Shown in pieces: positions 1-7,872 of a stretch of 48,399 nucleotides of DNA (position 1 is the first letter of the stretch; each line of letters opens with the position of its first letter). A program made the translations under genes and the position numbers. Under the pieces are notes generated by a model. It saw nothing but the letters and a program-made list of their open reading frames with translations, made no database searches and was not told the DNA's origin. Source of the stretch: an uncultured Neomegalonema sp. (GTDB lineage Bacteria > Pseudomonadota > Alphaproteobacteria > Rhodobacterales > Rhodobacteraceae); NCBI GenBank assembly GCA_937958625.1, contig CALGNO010000079.1, positions 1-48,399 of the forward strand, in the 5' to 3' direction.

Positions 1-444
1 GCCTCCAAGGATTTGCCGCCCGAGCGCCCGCCCCTGATGCGCGAGCACCGGATTTATCAGGCGGATTGGCTCTGGCGGTTCTATGGGTTTGGGCTTGAGG
101 ATCTGGCCCATTCGATGGAGGGCGGAATGTTGCCCCTCGACATCGACCCGAAGCTGGCCTGGGCGCTGAAAATGCGGGCGCAGTTTCCGGTGGATGTAAA
201 CCGCGCGCCGAAGGAGATGCTACTTCGGGTGCCGGGGCTGGGCACTAAGACGGTCGGCGCGATCCTGTCCGCCCGCCGCCATGCGCGGCTGCGACTCGAG
301 CATGTGGGGCGGCTGTGTCGCAACATCCGCAAGATACGCCCCTTTATCGAGGCGGCGGACTGGCGGCCCACGGGCCTGACCGATCGCGAAGACCTGCGCG
401 CGCTGCTCGCGCCGCCAGCAAAGCAGTTGGAACTGGCGCTGTGA
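1..444 (+). CDS. Putative DNA modification/repair radical SAM protein, C-terminal part (5' truncated)
   Basis: The frame is open from the first base of the window, so only the last ~147 residues are present and the radical SAM CxxxCxxC core lies outside. The visible part has a helix-hairpin-helix-like stretch (VNRAPKEMLLRVPGLGTKTV), typical of the C-terminus of the radical SAM protein family that accompanies UdgX-type uracil-DNA binding proteins. Its TGA overlaps the GTG start of the next gene (GTGA, 441-444), so the two are probably translationally coupled. Assignment rests mainly on this HhH tail and on the udgX neighbour; the exact substrate of the family is unknown. Confidence 0.75.
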   Translation, partial: ASKDLPPERPPLMREHRIYQADWLWRFYGFGLEDLAHSMEGGMLPLDIDPKLAWALKMRAQFPVDVNRAPKEMLLRVPGLGTKTVGAILSARRHARLRLEHVGRLCRNIRKIRPFIEAADWRPTGLTDREDLRALLAPPAKQLELAL

Positions 445-1868
445 GGGTCGAGGCACTGGATCATGAGACCGATTTCGACGGTTGGCGCGCGGCGGCGCGG
501 CGGCTCTTGACCGAAGGCGTGCGCCCTGAGGATGTGCGGTGGCAGGTCGGGGATACCGGCGGCGATCTGTTCGATGGTATCGGGCGTGCGGTGCCCGCGG
601 CCAAGCCCCGAACGATCACGGTGCCGAAAGCGTTTTTGGCCGATGCGCAAAGGGCCATCTGCCACCGCGACCCCGGGCGTTTTGACTTGCTCTATCGGTT
701 GCTGTGGCGGTTGCAGCGGAACAAGGGATTGCTCGCCAATGCCGTCGATGATGATGTGCACCGGCTTCATGCGCTTACCAAAGCCATTCGCCGCGACGTT
801 CACAAGATGCATGCCTTCGTGCGGTTTCGGTCGGTGGCGGGCGAGGCCGAGGAGACCTTTGTTGCGTGGTTCGAGCCGGAACATCGGATCACCGAGATCG
901 GCACGCCGTTCTTTATGCGCCGGTTTGCGACGATGCGCTGGTCGATTCTGACGCCCGACCGATGTGCCCATTGGGATAAAGAGGTGCTGCGGTTTACGGA
1001 GGGCGCGCAGCGGTCCGATGCGCCATCGGGGGATGAACTCGAAGATCTCTGGCGCGGGTACTTCCGGTCAATCTTCAACCCCGCGCGCCTCAAGGTGAAG
1101 GCGATGACGTCGGAGATGCCGAAGAAATACTGGAAAAACCTGCCCGAGGCCGAGCTGATCGCGCCCCTGATCGCCGAGGCGCGGCAGATGGAGGCCCGTA
1201 TGGTCGAGGCCGCGCCCACCCGCGCAAAACGCCTCGCGCAGTATGACTATGCCGAGCCGGACCTGCCCCCCGCCGATGCGCTGGCGGCGCTGAAACGAAA
1301 GGCCGCCGCTTGCGAATTGTGCGACCATGCCTGCCATGCAACCCAGACTGTCTTTGGCGAGGGGCCGCTGACCGCGCGGCTGATGGTGGTGGGCGAGCAG
1401 CCGGGGGACCGGGAGGATATTGCCGGGCGGCCCTTCGTTGGCCCGGCGGGGGCGTTGTTCGACGAGGCGCTGGCCGACGCGGACCTGTCGCGCGATGACC
1501 TCTACATTACCAACGCGGTCAAGCATTTCCGCTTTACGCCCAAGGGCAAGAAACGCCTGCACCAACCGCCCCGGGTCGGTCATATCGACCACTGCCGCTG
1601 GTGGCTGAAGGCCGAGCGAGCGTTGGTAAAACCGCGCCTGACGCTGGCCATGGGCGCGACGGCGATACGGTCCCTGCATGGCACGCCGCTGAAAGTCGCG
1701 GCGGCGCGGGCCGAGGGCTTCGAGTGTTTCGACGGCGGCAAAGCCTTTGCCAGCCTGCACCCGGCGGCGGTGCTGCGCCAGACCACGGCGGCGGATAGGG
1801 ACCGGGCCTATCGCTCGCTGGTCGATGATCTGAGGCGAGCGAAGGCAGAAGTCATGGAGGCGGCTTGA
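441..1868 (+). CDS. udgX: UdgX family uracil-DNA binding protein fused to an N-terminal DUF4130 domain
   Basis: 475 residues from a GTG start that overlaps the upstream stop. Residues ~1-230 resemble DUF4130; ~275-475 form a family 4/5-like uracil-DNA glycosylase domain with candidate Fe-S cysteines (CELCDHAC and HIDHC), the GEQPGDREDIAGRPFVGPAG active-site loop, a KRLHQ R-loop and a SLHPAAVLR motif. In UdgX the R-loop His (H374 here) becomes covalently attached to the deoxyribose once uracil is excised, so the protein seals rather than releases the abasic site. An ATG reading at position 315 extends the frame upstream but would overlap the radical SAM gene by 130 bases; GTG 441 is preferred. 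Probable role: uracil-DNA damage tolerance in the cytoplasm with the upstream radical SAM protein. Confidence 0.9.
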   Translation: MRVEALDHETDFDGWRAAARRLLTEGVRPEDVRWQVGDTGGDLFDGIGRAVPAAKPRTITVPKAFLADAQRAICHRDPGRFDLLYRLLWRLQRNKGLLANAVDDDVHRLHALTKAIRRDVHKMHAFVRFRSVAGEAEETFVAWFEPEHRITEIGTPFFMRRFATMRWSILTPDRCAHWDKEVLRFTEGAQRSDAPSGDELEDLWRGYFRSIFNPARLKVKAMTSEMPKKYWKNLPEAELIAPLIAEARQMEARMVEAAPTRAKRLAQYDYAEPDLPPADALAALKRKAAACELCDHACHATQTVFGEGPLTARLMVVGEQPGDREDIAGRPFVGPAGALFDEALADADLSRDDLYITNAVKHFRFTPKGKKRLHQPPRVGHIDHCRWWLKAERALVKPRLTLAMGATAIRSLHGTPLKVAAARAEGFECFDGGKAFASLHPAAVLRQTTAADRDRAYRSLVDDLRRAKAEVMEAA

Positions 1869-1894
1869 GGGGCAAGAGGGGAGGTGGGGGGACA

Positions 1895-1911
1895 CGTTTG
1901 CTTTGCAAACG
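1895..1911. terminator. Hairpin between convergent udgX and aminopropyltransferase genes
   Basis: CGTTTGC-ttt-GCAAACG is a perfect 7-bp stem with a 3-base loop, abutting the stop of the minus-strand gene at 1912. There is no clear T-run on either side, so a role as a bidirectional terminator is only suggested. Confidence 0.35.
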
Positions 1912-3456
1912 CTATTTGAACCATCGGCTCCACCCTTCCTCGTAAAGCCGGGGCAGGGGGTGATCGAACAGGGTGTTCGGCGCCATCGCCTCGCGCGCCA
2001 TGTCGGGGGGAAAATCGAACAGGCCCGCCGGTTCGCCTTCGGAGAAATACTGCAACCCTTCCGGCAATTCCCGTAGCGGCTCTTGAGCCAATCGACCCCC
2101 GGCCATCACAAATCCCCACTGGCCGAAACTGGGCACATAGGCGTGGTAGGGCCGCACCTGTAATGTCCCGTTCTCGGCATAGGGGTTCGCCGTCGCCTCC
2201 AGCGTTGCGGCGATTGTCCAATAGGCGCGGCGGGCGTAGATCGGCGAGGTGGCTTGGGTCACCATCACCCCGCCAGCGCCCAGCGCCCGCGCCATGTCGG
2301 TATAGAACGCGCGGCTGTAGAGCTTCGAGATCGCCAAGTCTTTCGGGTCCGGCAGATCGAGAATCGCGATGTCATATTCGCCCCGCAGGCCCTTCACATG
2401 CTCCCACGCATCGGCATTGACGATGCTGACGCGCGGGTCCGACAGCGCGCCGCCATTCAGCGCGGCCATGGTCGCATCATCCTTGAACAGACGCGTGACG
2501 GCTGGGTCGAGATCGACCAGCGTGATCCGCTCGACCCCCGGATAGCGCAGCACCTCGCGCACCGCCATCCCATCGCCGCCGCCGAAGATCGCTACCTGTG
2601 CGATGCGCGGGGCGCGGATCATGGCCGGATGCACGAGGCTCTCGTGATAGCGGTATTCGTCGATGGTATCGAACTGGATCGACCCGTTCAGAAACAGTTG
2701 CGTGCGCGCGCCGTCACTGCTCACGACGATGCGCTGATAGGGCGTCTGTTCAGCAAGGATGATCTCGCTGGCGTAGAGGTTGCGCTCCATGAAGCCGAGC
2801 ATCCGCTCGCTTTGCACGAGGCCGACCACGACTGCCAGGGATGCAAGCACCAGCGCACCAAAGACGCTCCAGCCACACCGCTCACGAAAGAGCCACAGGG
2901 CCATCGCGGCCACCGCCAGATTGAGCGCCCCGAACAGGAGACTTGCCCCCATCAGGCCGAGATGCGGCACCAGAACAAGCGGAAACAACAGCGCGGCGGC
3001 GAGCGCGCCGATATAATCGGCGGTCAGTACATTCGACAGCGTGATCTTGAGCGCGTCCCGCCCCTCCAGAATTCGGATGATCAGCGGGATTTCGAGGCCC
3101 ATCAGCGATCCGATGGCGATGCAGATCAGGTAGAGAAACGCATCGTAATTATCGATCAGGGCAAAGGCCGCGAACAAGATCGGGGCCGAAAACCCGCCGA
3201 TCAGGCCGAGCAAAATCTGCGCAATGACAAACCCGCGCTCAGGGTCCGTCACATGGCGCGACAGATAGGCGCCGATGCCCATGGCAGACATGAACAGGCC
3301 GATGACCAGCGAGAAATGATAGACCGAATCCCCCAGCAGATAGCTGGAAACCGCCCCGGCAATCAGCTCGTAAACCAGCCCGGATACCGCCAGCACGAAT
3401 GTCGCGGCGAGCAGCAGAATGTCGGTTCGGCGCGAGGGGGGCGGCGTTTCGGTCAT
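1912..3456 (-). CDS. speE: Membrane-fused spermidine synthase-like polyamine aminopropyltransferase
   Basis: 514 residues. Residues ~10-215 hold about seven hydrophobic segments; residues ~235-450 are a spermidine synthase (class I SAM-fold) domain with GGGDGMAVREVL and VDLDPAVTRLF for binding decarboxylated SAM and the AILDLPDP catalytic loop. It would transfer an aminopropyl group to a polyamine acceptor at the membrane. It is the last gene of a minus-strand cluster with DUF350 and DUF4178 genes and is separated from DUF350 by a 139-bp palindromic repeat region. No S-adenosylmethionine decarboxylase gene is visible here. The symbol reflects the enzyme family; the physiological acceptor is not certain. 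Confidence 0.85.
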   Translation of the reverse strand: MTETPPPSRRTDILLLAATFVLAVSGLVYELIAGAVSSYLLGDSVYHFSLVIGLFMSAMGIGAYLSRHVTDPERGFVIAQILLGLIGGFSAPILFAAFALIDNYDAFLYLICIAIGSLMGLEIPLIIRILEGRDALKITLSNVLTADYIGALAAALLFPLVLVPHLGLMGASLLFGALNLAVAAMALWLFRERCGWSVFGALVLASLAVVVGLVQSERMLGFMERNLYASEIILAEQTPYQRIVVSSDGARTQLFLNGSIQFDTIDEYRYHESLVHPAMIRAPRIAQVAIFGGGDGMAVREVLRYPGVERITLVDLDPAVTRLFKDDATMAALNGGALSDPRVSIVNADAWEHVKGLRGEYDIAILDLPDPKDLAISKLYSRAFYTDMARALGAGGVMVTQATSPIYARRAYWTIAATLEATANPYAENGTLQVRPYHAYVPSFGQWGFVMAGGRLAQEPLRELPEGLQYFSEGEPAGLFDFPPDMAREAMAPNTLFDHPLPRLYEEGWSRWFK

Positions 3457-3486
3457 GGATGCTGAGCGCTCCGGTGCGGTCGGGCG

Positions 3487-3595
3487 AGGCAGCGATGACG
3501 CTCGTCACCCTCGGGCTTGACCCGAGGGTCCAATCTAGGTCGCGCGAGATCCCCGCTTTCGCGGGGACGCGGCTTGCGCGCCATTGCACGCAAGC
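3487..3595. repeat. Palindromic intergenic repeat with three hairpins
   Basis: Three perfect stem-loops in a row: ACCCTCGGG-cttga-CCCGAGGGT (3507-3529), TCCCCGC-tttc-GCGGGGA (3550-3567) and GCTTGCG-N10-CGCAAGC (3572-3595). The first two resemble palindromic elements I recall as widespread between genes in Alphaproteobacteria. It fills the space between DUF350 and the aminopropyltransferase gene and could attenuate transcription or stabilise the upstream message. Confidence 0.65.
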
Positions 3596-3820
3596 CTAGC
3601 TTCGGATGACGTTCGCGATCAGGATTGCCAGCGAGATCATTACCGATCCCATCACGATGGCGACGGCGACATTGGCCTTTTTTGATAGTTCTTCGTGCAG
3701 CGAGAACGGCGTTAGCTTGTCGATGATCGCATAGCAGCAAATCATCAAGAAGAGCCCGAGGAAAGCATAGAAAATCGTGCCGAGGACGGCTGCGATCTGA
3801 ATTTGTGCGAAGATATCCAT
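3596..3820 (-). CDS. DUF350 (YjfL-like) small membrane protein
   Basis: 74 residues with two transmembrane segments (residues ~8-32 and ~50-70), separated by a short polar loop (DKLTPFSLHEELSKKANVA). This matches a single DUF350 repeat unit. DUF350 proteins occur in membrane-linked operons together with DUF4178 and polyamine or ATP-grasp amidoligase genes, as here; the biochemical role is unknown. A fair ribosome site (AGGGAG, plus-strand complement at about 3829-3834) precedes the ATG. It lies 36 bases after the 53-residue peptide gene. Confidence 0.8.
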   Translation of the reverse strand: MDIFAQIQIAAVLGTIFYAFLGLFLMICCYAIIDKLTPFSLHEELSKKANVAVAIVMGSVMISLAILIANVIRS

Positions 3821-3856
3821 TGAAAACTCCCTGAAACCTGAATTCCGTGCCGCTCG

Positions 3857-4018
3857 TTATTTGACGCGACCGATATAGCCGCCGCCGCCGATTCGCCCTG
3901 CGCTGCCCGACCGGACCGACTGCGAAATCGCCGAGCTTTCCGCGCCCACGCCGGTCACGGTGGCATAGGTCGCGCCCCCCGTGGCGACGGTAAACACCAC
4001 CAGCATGACTCTAGTCAT
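3857..4018 (-). CDS. Small membrane or exported peptide (53 residues) in the DUF4178/DUF350 operon
   Basis: The ATG at 4018 overlaps the TAG of the upstream DUF4178 gene (ATGACTAG on the minus strand), a tight arrangement that favours a translated gene. The product begins MTRVMLVVFTVATGGATYATV, a hydrophobic N-terminal segment, followed by a Ser-rich stretch and a Gly-rich basic end (GRIGGGGYIGRVK). A second in-frame ATG at 4006 would give 49 residues. I do not recognise a family. The context suggests a membrane partner of the DUF4178/DUF350 proteins. Confidence 0.6.
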   Translation of the reverse strand: MTRVMLVVFTVATGGATYATVTGVGAESSAISQSVRSGSAGRIGGGGYIGRVK

Positions 4019-5294
4019 CGTCGTCCTCTCCGCCCCAGCGTTTCGTCTCGAACATCATCTTGCGCAGGAACATCGACCCGGCGATTACCCCCGTCACCAG
4101 CGCGAGTATCCAGAAATAGCGCGATACGAACACGTTCTGCCGCACCTCGACCCGCACACCGCTATTGGTCGCATACTGGCGGGCATCGCTGGCGGTCAGG
4201 GTCGGGTCGTTCGTATCCAGCGGCGGATTTTTCAGGCGCAGGGTCCAGGTGCCCGGTTGGGTCGGCTTGAAGCGCATCGTGGCGCTTTGCGAGCCTTCGG
4301 ACCAGCTTTCGCCGCCCTCATAGCCGGAGTAATAGGACAGGCCGTTGCCGAATTCGATCTCTTCGCCGGTTTCCTTGTGCACCAGCGCCAGATCGTACCA
4401 GGTCCACTGGTTCGAGAGGTTGGTTTCGAGGTTGATGGCCATCAGGCCGCTGCCCGCCTCGAAGGTCAGTTCACCGCCCTGGGCCGGGTTGCGGATCGTC
4501 TCTTGCGCGACAACGCCGCCGCCGCCGAAGATCGTCAGGCCCAGCGCCAGCACTGCCGCGACCGGAAAGAACACCCTCGCCGCCTTGGCCAATGAGACAT
4601 GCAGCGCGCCCGGCTCGAAGGGTTGGATCGGGTGCACGCCATGGGGTGTGGGCAGGGCCTCGCCGCTGATCCCGAACGAGTGCAGCACCTTGTCCCGGTC
4701 GAGATAGGTCTGCATCTCGGTTTCGAGTTCCTCGCCATTATCGGCCATGGCAAAACCATAGGGCGGGTCGATGCCGTCGATCACGCCGGTCTTGTCACCG
4801 ATTTTCGGCACCCAGGTCAGTTCGCCCTCGATGTAATTGACGACCGCCGTGTAGCGCTCGAACATCTGGAACTCGCGCCCCATCGCCGCGAAGGGGGCCC
4901 TGGGGTGAAAGATATTGGCCGTGTGATCCGCCCCGTCGCGGACCTTCCGGGAATGGGTCAGGTGGCCGTCATTCCAGGTCATCCATGAATAGCCATGGGT
5001 CGGGGCGTAAAGCTGGTAATTGGTCCAGTAATACATCTCGCCTTCGATACGCGATTCCACGCCGACGATGCCGACGACCGTCTGGCGCACGCCGAGCACC
5101 TCGCCCTCGTCGCCAAGGGCGAAGGGACCGTCGGGGCGGGGCATGTCGCGATACTGGGCCAGCACCTTGTACCCGTCATGCTTGTCCATGACCGACCCGC
5201 AATAGCTGCATACCAGCGCCTTGGCCCGGTGACCGGCCAGCGCGGGCAGGGACGCGCCGCAGGTGGTGCAGTTGAGGGCATTCAGGTCGCTCAT
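4011..5294 (-). CDS. DUF4178 zinc-ribbon membrane protein (long form)
   Basis: 427 residues from the ATG at 5294, which overlaps the upstream stop by four bases (ATGA). It opens with a zinc ribbon (CTTCGASLPALAGHRAKALVCSYCGS), continues with a DUF4178 beta-rich domain (~residues 35-210), a transmembrane segment around residues 255-280 (AARVFFPVAAVLALGLTIF), an extracytoplasmic beta-sandwich-like region, a second transmembrane helix (YFWILALVTGVIAGSMFL) and an acidic tail (GGEDDDD). DUF4178 is of unknown function. A longer upstream in-frame ATG exists but would overlap the preceding gene further. Confidence 0.8.
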   Translation of the reverse strand: MSDLNALNCTTCGASLPALAGHRAKALVCSYCGSVMDKHDGYKVLAQYRDMPRPDGPFALGDEGEVLGVRQTVVGIVGVESRIEGEMYYWTNYQLYAPTHGYSWMTWNDGHLTHSRKVRDGADHTANIFHPRAPFAAMGREFQMFERYTAVVNYIEGELTWVPKIGDKTGVIDGIDPPYGFAMADNGEELETEMQTYLDRDKVLHSFGISGEALPTPHGVHPIQPFEPGALHVSLAKAARVFFPVAAVLALGLTIFGGGGVVAQETIRNPAQGGELTFEAGSGLMAINLETNLSNQWTWYDLALVHKETGEEIEFGNGLSYYSGYEGGESWSEGSQSATMRFKPTQPGTWTLRLKNPPLDTNDPTLTASDARQYATNSGVRVEVRQNVFVSRYFWILALVTGVIAGSMFLRKMMFETKRWGGEDDDD

Positions 5295-5914
5295 GACCCG
5301 GCCTCGATGGCCTGTTGGCGCACCTCGTAGGGGTCGATCCATTCCCCCTCGGAGGCGCTCATGCCGTCCTCGTCATATTCGAGGCTGACCACGCGGCCCC
5401 GCGGGCCGGAGAGGTTGTAATAGCGATACGTATCGCCGAGGGAGAGCTCCTCCGGGAACTCACCGCGCAGGGCCTCGCAGGTGGCGCTGTCGACCTCGGT
5501 GACACGGAACAGCTCGCCATCGAAGGAAACGCGGGCCCCGAGTTTCAGATTGGCCTCGTTGATCATCTCGGCATCCGGGTCGCGGCGCTGGATGGCGATG
5601 TCGCCCTCGTCCACGCTGATCCACACGCCGTCGCCCTTGCCGTCCAGCGCCCAGAACTCGTCCCACCAGCCATTGGCGTAGGAAAACCGGGCCTGACCAA
5701 TGGGCATGAAACTGTTGCCCTGGTATTCGACGGCGCGGCCCAGTTCGAACAGCGAAGGCTCCTCGGACATTACACCGCCCTTGCCGGCCAGTTTGACGAC
5801 GTCATCCTCCAGCAGAACCGTGGACTCGCAATAGGGACAGGCGACCATCTTGGAGTGGCGCATCTTGCGCGACAGCGATCCGCCACAATTCGGACAGTTG
5901 AAATCTTCAGCCAT
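5291..5914 (-). CDS. DUF4178 zinc-ribbon protein (short form), first gene of the operon
   Basis: 207 residues from the ATG at 5914, chosen because it puts the zinc ribbon (CPNCGGSLSRKMRHSKMVACPYC) at the N-terminus as in its neighbour; an in-frame ATG at 5950 would add 12 atypical residues. The rest is a soluble DUF4178 domain with no transmembrane segment. It overlaps the next DUF4178 gene by four bases. The pair probably arose by duplication, one copy gaining membrane anchors. Function unknown; the zinc ribbon suggests an adaptor or assembly role. Confidence 0.8.
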   Translation of the reverse strand: MAEDFNCPNCGGSLSRKMRHSKMVACPYCESTVLLEDDVVKLAGKGGVMSEEPSLFELGRAVEYQGNSFMPIGQARFSYANGWWDEFWALDGKGDGVWISVDEGDIAIQRRDPDAEMINEANLKLGARVSFDGELFRVTEVDSATCEALRGEFPEELSLGDTYRYYNLSGPRGRVVSLEYDEDGMSASEGEWIDPYEVRQQAIEAGS

Positions 5915-6054
5915 GGCGAAAGAGCAATCCCCGGAAAAAACACACTGCACAGGCTCGGTCTGCCGATTATGCCTGCGCGACGCTGAGGGGCCAAGCCCCG
6001 ATTTGTATCATTTGCAGGCTTGCCAAGCCCCGCGTCCGAATCCAGACTGTTGCC

Positions 6055-6408
6055 ATGGATGGCAACATTATCCCCTTTCCGACCCGCCAATCATCCGTGC
6101 CCGAACAGGTCACGTTTCACCGGCGCGAACTGAATACGATCCTGTCGATCTATGGCCAGTTGGTCGCGGCAGGAGAATGGCGGGATTATGCCATCGATAT
6201 GGGCCGTGACTGCGCGACGTTTTCCGTCTTTCGTCGCATGGGAGAGGTTCCGGCCTATCGCATCGAGAAGCGCCCGAAAAACGCAGCCAAGCAAGGGGCC
6301 TATGCGATTATCGCGTCGGATGGACGGGTGATGAAACGCGGGTCCGATCTGGCCATGACGCTGCGGATTTTCAATCGCAAACTGATGAAGCTGGCCGACA
6401 GCGATTGA
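6055..6408 (+). CDS. DUF2794 domain-containing protein
   Basis: 117 residues, cytoplasmic. The core FHRRELNTILSIYGQLVAAG, DYAIDMGRDCATFSVFRR and YRIEKRPK matches the DUF2794 family, which is confined mainly to Alphaproteobacteria and is of unknown function. It is transcribed away from the DUF4178 operon and ends before a strong hairpin at 6490-6523. Confidence 0.8.
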   Translation: MDGNIIPFPTRQSSVPEQVTFHRRELNTILSIYGQLVAAGEWRDYAIDMGRDCATFSVFRRMGEVPAYRIEKRPKNAAKQGAYAIIASDGRVMKRGSDLAMTLRIFNRKLMKLADSD

Positions 6409-6489
6409 TGCTGGCCCCGGTCAGGTTCGGCGCAAGGGGCACCGGCAAATCCGCGCGATTTCCACAAGTTTCTGATCATTCAACAAGAT

Positions 6490-6523
6490 ACGGGCCCCAT
6501 GCGGATTATCGCACGGGGCCCGT
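6490..6523. terminator. Strong hairpin terminator between DUF2794 and RTX genes
   Basis: ACGGGCCCC (6490-6498) pairs with GGGGCCCGT (6515-6523), extended past one mismatch by TGCG/CGCA around a GATTAT loop. On the plus strand it is followed by a short T-rich stretch (6529-6533). It lies between convergent genes and can serve both. Confidence 0.7.
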
Positions 6524-6558
6524 CCAGTCTTTTCAGGGCAATTGCCCGAGACGCTCTA

Positions 6559-7872
6559 TCAGGCGAAGATGAAGTCGTCTGCGCTGAGGTCTTCGACGCT
6601 GACCTTGATCGCGATTCTGTCACGATCACCGAAGTCGAACACGGTCACGGAATCGGTCGAGCGCGATACGCTTGCGAGCAGGTCGTCGTAGCTATCGATG
6701 CCATCGACATTCAGCACAACAACGTCATCACCAGCACGGTCGAAGTCACGGATGACATCCGGGCCATCGCCTTCGTTGAAGATGAACGTATCGTTGCCAT
6801 CACCGCCCCAGAGCAAGTCACGACCTTTGCCACCCTCGAGGATGTCATTGCCGTCCTGGCCGTAGAGCTTGTCGGCGCTGATACCACCGCTGATGTAGTC
6901 ATCACCATCGCGACCTGCGAGAAGATCCTGACCCCGTTCACCGAAGAGGGCGTCATCTTCTGCGGAACCGATGATTCTCTCGGCTGTGCGGTCTCCGGTG
7001 ACGACGCTCGATGCTTCGACGTTCGCACTGAAGCCCGGGCCGCTGATCGACAGGCCGGCTTCTTCGCCGCTATCGGTCGTTGTCGTCGTGCCATCCGGCG
7101 TGATGACCGTAACGGAGACCGTCGAGTCGCCGTTGCTGCTTTCGCCGGTAACCGTGACGCCGAAGCTGGTCGAGCTGCCGCTACCGTCGCCGGACGGAGC
7201 GCCGCCCGAAGTGCCGCCACCGGAAGTGCTGCCGCCACCGGATGCGGAGGCTTCACCGTCGCCGCTGGTGCTGGTCGTGGTCGTGGTCTGACCTTCAGGG
7301 GACGTGGTGGTGGTTTCGGTCGTGGTTTCTCCGTTGGAATTCTCGGAGGTGACCGAGGTGCCGAACGTGGACGTGGTGCCACTGCCATCGCCTGGAGGTG
7401 TCGCTCCCGAGCCGTCGCCAGACGTGCTGCCACCACTGGACGCGGTCGATTCTCCGCCGCCGCTGCTTGTGGTGGTGGTGGTCGACTCGCCTTCAGGAGA
7501 CGTGGTGGTGGTTTCGGTCGTGGTTTCTCCGTTGGAATTCTCGGAGGTCACTGTCGTGCCGAACGTTGACGTTCGGCCACTGCCGTCAAAGGACGGAAAA
7601 CGATCCGAGCCGCCGCCGCCGGAGCCGCCGGAAGAGGTTGATTCTCCACCGTCGTCAGTCGTGGTGGTGGTGGTCGTCGTCTCACCATCAGGGGTCGTCA
7701 CGGTGGTTTCGGTCGTGGTTTCTCCGTTAGAGTTTTCGGAAGTCACCGTCGTGCCGAATGTGGAAGTTCTGCTGTTTTCGAACGATCCCGAGCTGTCTGA
7801 AGTACCTCCAGAAGCGAGTGCAGCCTCCCTACCCGCGCGAAATTCTTCTAAACGCGATGTAAAATCATCCAT
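6559..7872 (-). CDS. RTX calcium-binding protein with four ~66-residue Thr/Ser/Gly-rich tandem repeats
   Basis: 437 residues without a Sec signal, as expected for a type I secretion substrate. Residues ~36-285 are four tandem units starting T-S-T-F-G (36, 101, 167 and a diverged 234), each with an ENSNGETTTETT-like core, a poly-Thr run and a Gly/Ser linker. Residues ~300-365 carry hemolysin-type nonapeptides (GRDGDDYISGG, GQDGNDILEGG, GGDGNDTFIF), which fold into a Ca2+-binding beta-roll; a C-terminal region of about 70 residues follows. No type I secretion genes are visible nearby. A surface or biofilm role is inference. A Ser/Thr/Gly linker array between a short N-terminus and an RTX cap is the striking feature. 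Confidence 0.85.
   Translation of the reverse strand: MDDFTSRLEEFRAGREAALASGGTSDSSGSFENSRTSTFGTTVTSENSNGETTTETTVTTPDGETTTTTTTTDDGGESTSSGGSGGGGSDRFPSFDGSGRTSTFGTTVTSENSNGETTTETTTTSPEGESTTTTTSSGGGESTASSGGSTSGDGSGATPPGDGSGTTSTFGTSVTSENSNGETTTETTTTSPEGQTTTTTSTSGDGEASASGGGSTSGGGTSGGAPSGDGSGSSTSFGVTVTGESSNGDSTVSVTVITPDGTTTTTDSGEEAGLSISGPGFSANVEASSVVTGDRTAERIIGSAEDDALFGERGQDLLAGRDGDDYISGGISADKLYGQDGNDILEGGKGRDLLWGGDGNDTFIFNEGDGPDVIRDFDRAGDDVVVLNVDGIDSYDDLLASVSRSTDSVTVFDFGDRDRIAIKVSVEDLSADDFIFA
6980..7770. repeat. Tandem coding repeats (~195-200 bp unit) in the RTX gene
   Basis: Near-identical blocks such as GTTTCGGTCGTGGTTTCTCC recur near 7313, 7512 and 7709, spaced about 197-199 bases, with a degenerate fourth unit near 7080-7170. 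Units two and three are the most similar, which points to recent duplication or recombination-driven length variation. Confidence 0.8.

Noticed and set aside
2254-3465. 403-codon open frame antisense to the aminopropyltransferase gene
   Set aside because: Mirror of a well-supported gene in GC-rich DNA; composition rich in Arg, His, Gln, no domain, no ribosome site.
6499-7569. Plus-strand frame across the RTX gene
   Set aside because: Antisense to clear RTX nonapeptides; begins within the terminator hairpin.
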